This document shows positions 44,160 to 45,242 of a DNA stretch of 45,242 bases, piece after piece. The notes below the pieces were generated by a model, which searched no databases, was not told the origin of the DNA, and saw only the letters and a program-made list of their open reading frames with translations. The position numbers were made by a program, and so were the translations under genes. Position 1 is the stretch's first letter. Each line of letters opens with the position of its first letter. Location of the stretch: NCBI GenBank assembly GCA_964503685.1, contig CAZDAW010000018.1, positions 1 to 45,242 on the forward strand, in the 5' to 3' direction. Source of the stretch: CAZDAW01 sp964503685. Lineage in GTDB: Bacteria > Chloroflexota > Anaerolineae > Anaerolineales > Anaerolineaceae.

Positions 44160-44520
44160 GGCAGCCGGCGTTGTAGCTCTGACCCAGGCGGCTGCACCAT
44201 CCCAACCAATTGCCAGTCCCGTTTCGACTGCGACCGTGGCAGACGGGACGAACAGCGGCGGTTTGTATTGAGCACGTTGCATCGAATTTGCCCGCCCAAA
44301 ACCCAACAATTAGATCGGCTCCATATCCATTTGATTAATGTATCGCACTGGGACGCCGAAAGGTTCGAATCGCGATTGAATTCTCCCCGCGGACGAGGTA
44401 TAGTATTAATAGAGAACCTTCACAATTGGCCTGACGTTTGACTTGAATGGAGAATCTCCTTATTGCAGGATTATTCAGAGACAGGTTCGACTACTGGATA
44501 GAAAGGAGGTGAAAGTCGCC
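44160..44520. other. 361-base intergenic region with hairpins and a promoter
   Basis: No gene seen. Near 44161-44249 are loose inverted repeats (GCAGCC/GGCTGC at 44161-44166/44190-44195, and GTCCCGT/ACGGGAC at 44216-44222/44243-44249) that could end the HD-GYP transcript. A well-formed promoter lies at 44376-44404. Confidence 0.5.
44368..44404 (+). promoter_or_regulatory. promoter with palindrome over its -35, upstream of the small membrane protein
   Basis: TTGAAT (44376-44381), a 17-base spacer and TATAGT (44399-44404). The 10-bp palindrome AATCGCGATT (44368-44377) overlaps the -35, suggesting repression or activation at this site. Predicted start is about 110 bases before the ATG at 44521. 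Confidence 0.6.
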
Positions 44521-44706
44521 ATGAAAAAGCAGACGCGTTTATTCGGTTTCTCGCCGGCTGCTCTGGGTGCGGCCTTCCTGATGAGCAGACTTCCACAGGC
44601 AGAACAGACTGATCCGACGATGGGGTACATCGTTGCCCTGGTCATCCTCATCCTGCTGGGATTGTTCGTCTGGTGGATGAGCCGCAGCACGCCAAAGAAA
44701 AGATAA
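44521..44706 (+). CDS. small membrane protein of unknown function (61 residues)
   Basis: A short gene with strong signals: near-perfect AAAGGAGGTGA (44502-44512) about ten bases before ATG 44521, a promoter at 44376-44404 and a T-rich terminator 18 bases after the stop. The product has a basic N-terminus, a moderately hydrophobic stretch FSPAALGAAFLMS, an acidic loop EQTDPTM, one clear transmembrane helix GYIVALVILILLGLFVWW and a basic tail. The second helix followed by positive charges suggests an inside C-terminus. An upstream frame starting at 44443 lacks a ribosome site. No family recognised. Confidence 0.75.
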   Translation: MKKQTRLFGFSPAALGAAFLMSRLPQAEQTDPTMGYIVALVILILLGLFVWWMSRSTPKKR

Positions 44707-44723
44707 CGCCAGAGTGATTAACG

Positions 44724-44756
44724 CCCGGCAGGCCCAGCCCTGCCGGGTTGATTGTT
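44724..44756 (+). terminator. Rho-independent terminator of the small membrane protein gene
   Basis: CCCGGCAGG (44724-44732) pairs with CCTGCCGGG (44739-44747) around a 6-base loop. The following TTGATTGTTTTTA supplies the T-tract. It lies 18 bases after the stop codon. Confidence 0.85.
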
Positions 44757-44787
44757 TTTATAAATTGAAGAAGATCACGCGATCACT

Positions 44788-45216
44788 TCACTGGACAGGT
44801 TGGGGCTGGTTGTCTACTCCAGTGCTCACGATCGGAACGACCGTGCCGAACAGGGCGCTGTAAGCGCCGACTTCCTGAAGCCAACAGATCTCATTCCGCT
44901 CGCTGTCCGGCTCCAGGCCGGTCAGGTCTTTGTAATAACAGGCAATGTAACCCTCTTTGTAAGCCTGGGAAGTTCTTTCGCTATCGTTATAGGCTTCCAT
45001 GCTGCCGTAAACGTGAATCACCACCAGATCATTCTGGGCGCCAAGGTCGCTGAGGAAGTCGACCAAAGTCTGGGGAGACGGCTCACTTTCCAAGAGAATG
45101 TCCAGGCCGAGAGCGTCGGGCAAATTGTTGGGCTGCCACTGGCGGATGACCGAGTATTTGATGGGAGCAGCAGCCTCCTGTGGTGTTTCTGTCTCTGCGA
45201 CCGGGGAGCAAGTGGG
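44788..45216 (-). CDS. 3' part of an unrecognised lipoprotein-like gene, N-terminus missing or broken
   Basis: The frame reads PTCSPVAETETPQEAAAP, then IKYSVIRQWQPNN and on to VVIHVYGSMEAYNDSERTSQ and NEICWLQEVGAYSALFGTVV. Its Cys-Ser-Pro-rich opening looks like the start of a mature lipoprotein, but a stop at 45217-45219 lies just upstream and the window ends 23 bases later. No signal peptide in any frame joins it. The first in-frame start codon is TTG at 45123. Either the gene is frameshifted near 45215 or its start lies beyond the window. No family recognised. Confidence 0.45.
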   Translation of the reverse strand, partial: PTCSPVAETETPQEAAAPIKYSVIRQWQPNNLPDALGLDILLESEPSPQTLVDFLSDLGAQNDLVVIHVYGSMEAYNDSERTSQAYKEGYIACYYKDLTGLEPDSERNEICWLQEVGAYSALFGTVVPIVSTGVDNQPQPVQ

Positions 45217-45242
45217 TTAGAAATCATATGTGGATAGGGGTG

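Noticed and set aside
43596..44309. Minus-strand frame of 237 codons overlapping the HD-GYP gene
   Set aside because: Overlaps a gene with intact HD-GYP motifs and has no ribosome site or recognisable domain.

Overview
The window reads as a chromosomal segment from a free-living, probably anaerobic bacterium. Gene content resembles Anaerolineae (phylum Chloroflexota): MalT-type LuxR regulators, large secreted NHL and nuclease proteins, Ala/Glu/Pro/Thr-rich lipoprotein linkers, a sugar ABC/LacI operon, and a glycyl radical enzyme with its activase. This placement is inferred from gene content only; there is no rRNA or other phylogenetic marker here. I saw no tRNA, rRNA, CRISPR array, phage gene or transposase.

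Layout. (1) 21-5015, minus: UDP-glucose dehydrogenase and a histidine kinase with about six PAS domains. (2) 5255-6350, plus: two tandem flavodoxin-like genes, followed by a hairpin-rich spacer. (3) 6637-14738: a divergent pair of very large secreted proteins, an ExeM/NucH-type nuclease and a protein with NHL repeats plus a second propeller-like half. (4) 15088-21862, minus: a clean operon, LacI regulator - sugar-binding lipoprotein - ATPase - permease - Gfo/Idh dehydrogenase - sugar isomerase. It has a strong sigma70-type promoter, a 29-bp palindromic double operator just downstream, and a 12-bp hairpin between the binding-protein and ATPase genes. (5) 22241-25831, minus: a lipoprotein/SH3-like gene that appears frameshifted, and a secreted subtilase. 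(6) 26160-31599, plus: a FadR-type regulator with a candidate operator in its own leader, a glycyl radical enzyme, its activase, and a protein with two flavin-reductase-like halves. Similar imperfect palindromes lie on both sides of the enzyme/activase pair. (7) 31665-33691, minus: a SPASM-like radical SAM protein and a VOC-fold protein. (8) 33855-36071, minus: a compact set consisting of a CrtO-type acyltransferase-like protein, an MGDG-synthase-type glycosyltransferase and a VTT/DedA membrane protein, which looks like a glycolipid module. (9) 36234-44159: a MalT-like LuxR regulator divergent from a three-gene signalling system (kinase with a periplasmic solute-binding sensor, stand-alone receiver, receiver-GAF-GAF-HD-GYP). 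(10) 44521-44706: a 61-residue membrane protein with well-formed expression signals, then the 3' part of an unrecognised lipoprotein-like gene at the right edge.

The most promising material is the glycyl radical enzyme module. Its thiyl-site motif is GCLEN rather than the GCVEP of the common eliminases, and it comes with its own regulator, activase and an unusual double-domain flavoprotein. Next are the glycolipid module and the sugar operon of unknown substrate. I could not run searches, so family names rest on motifs and architecture read by eye.
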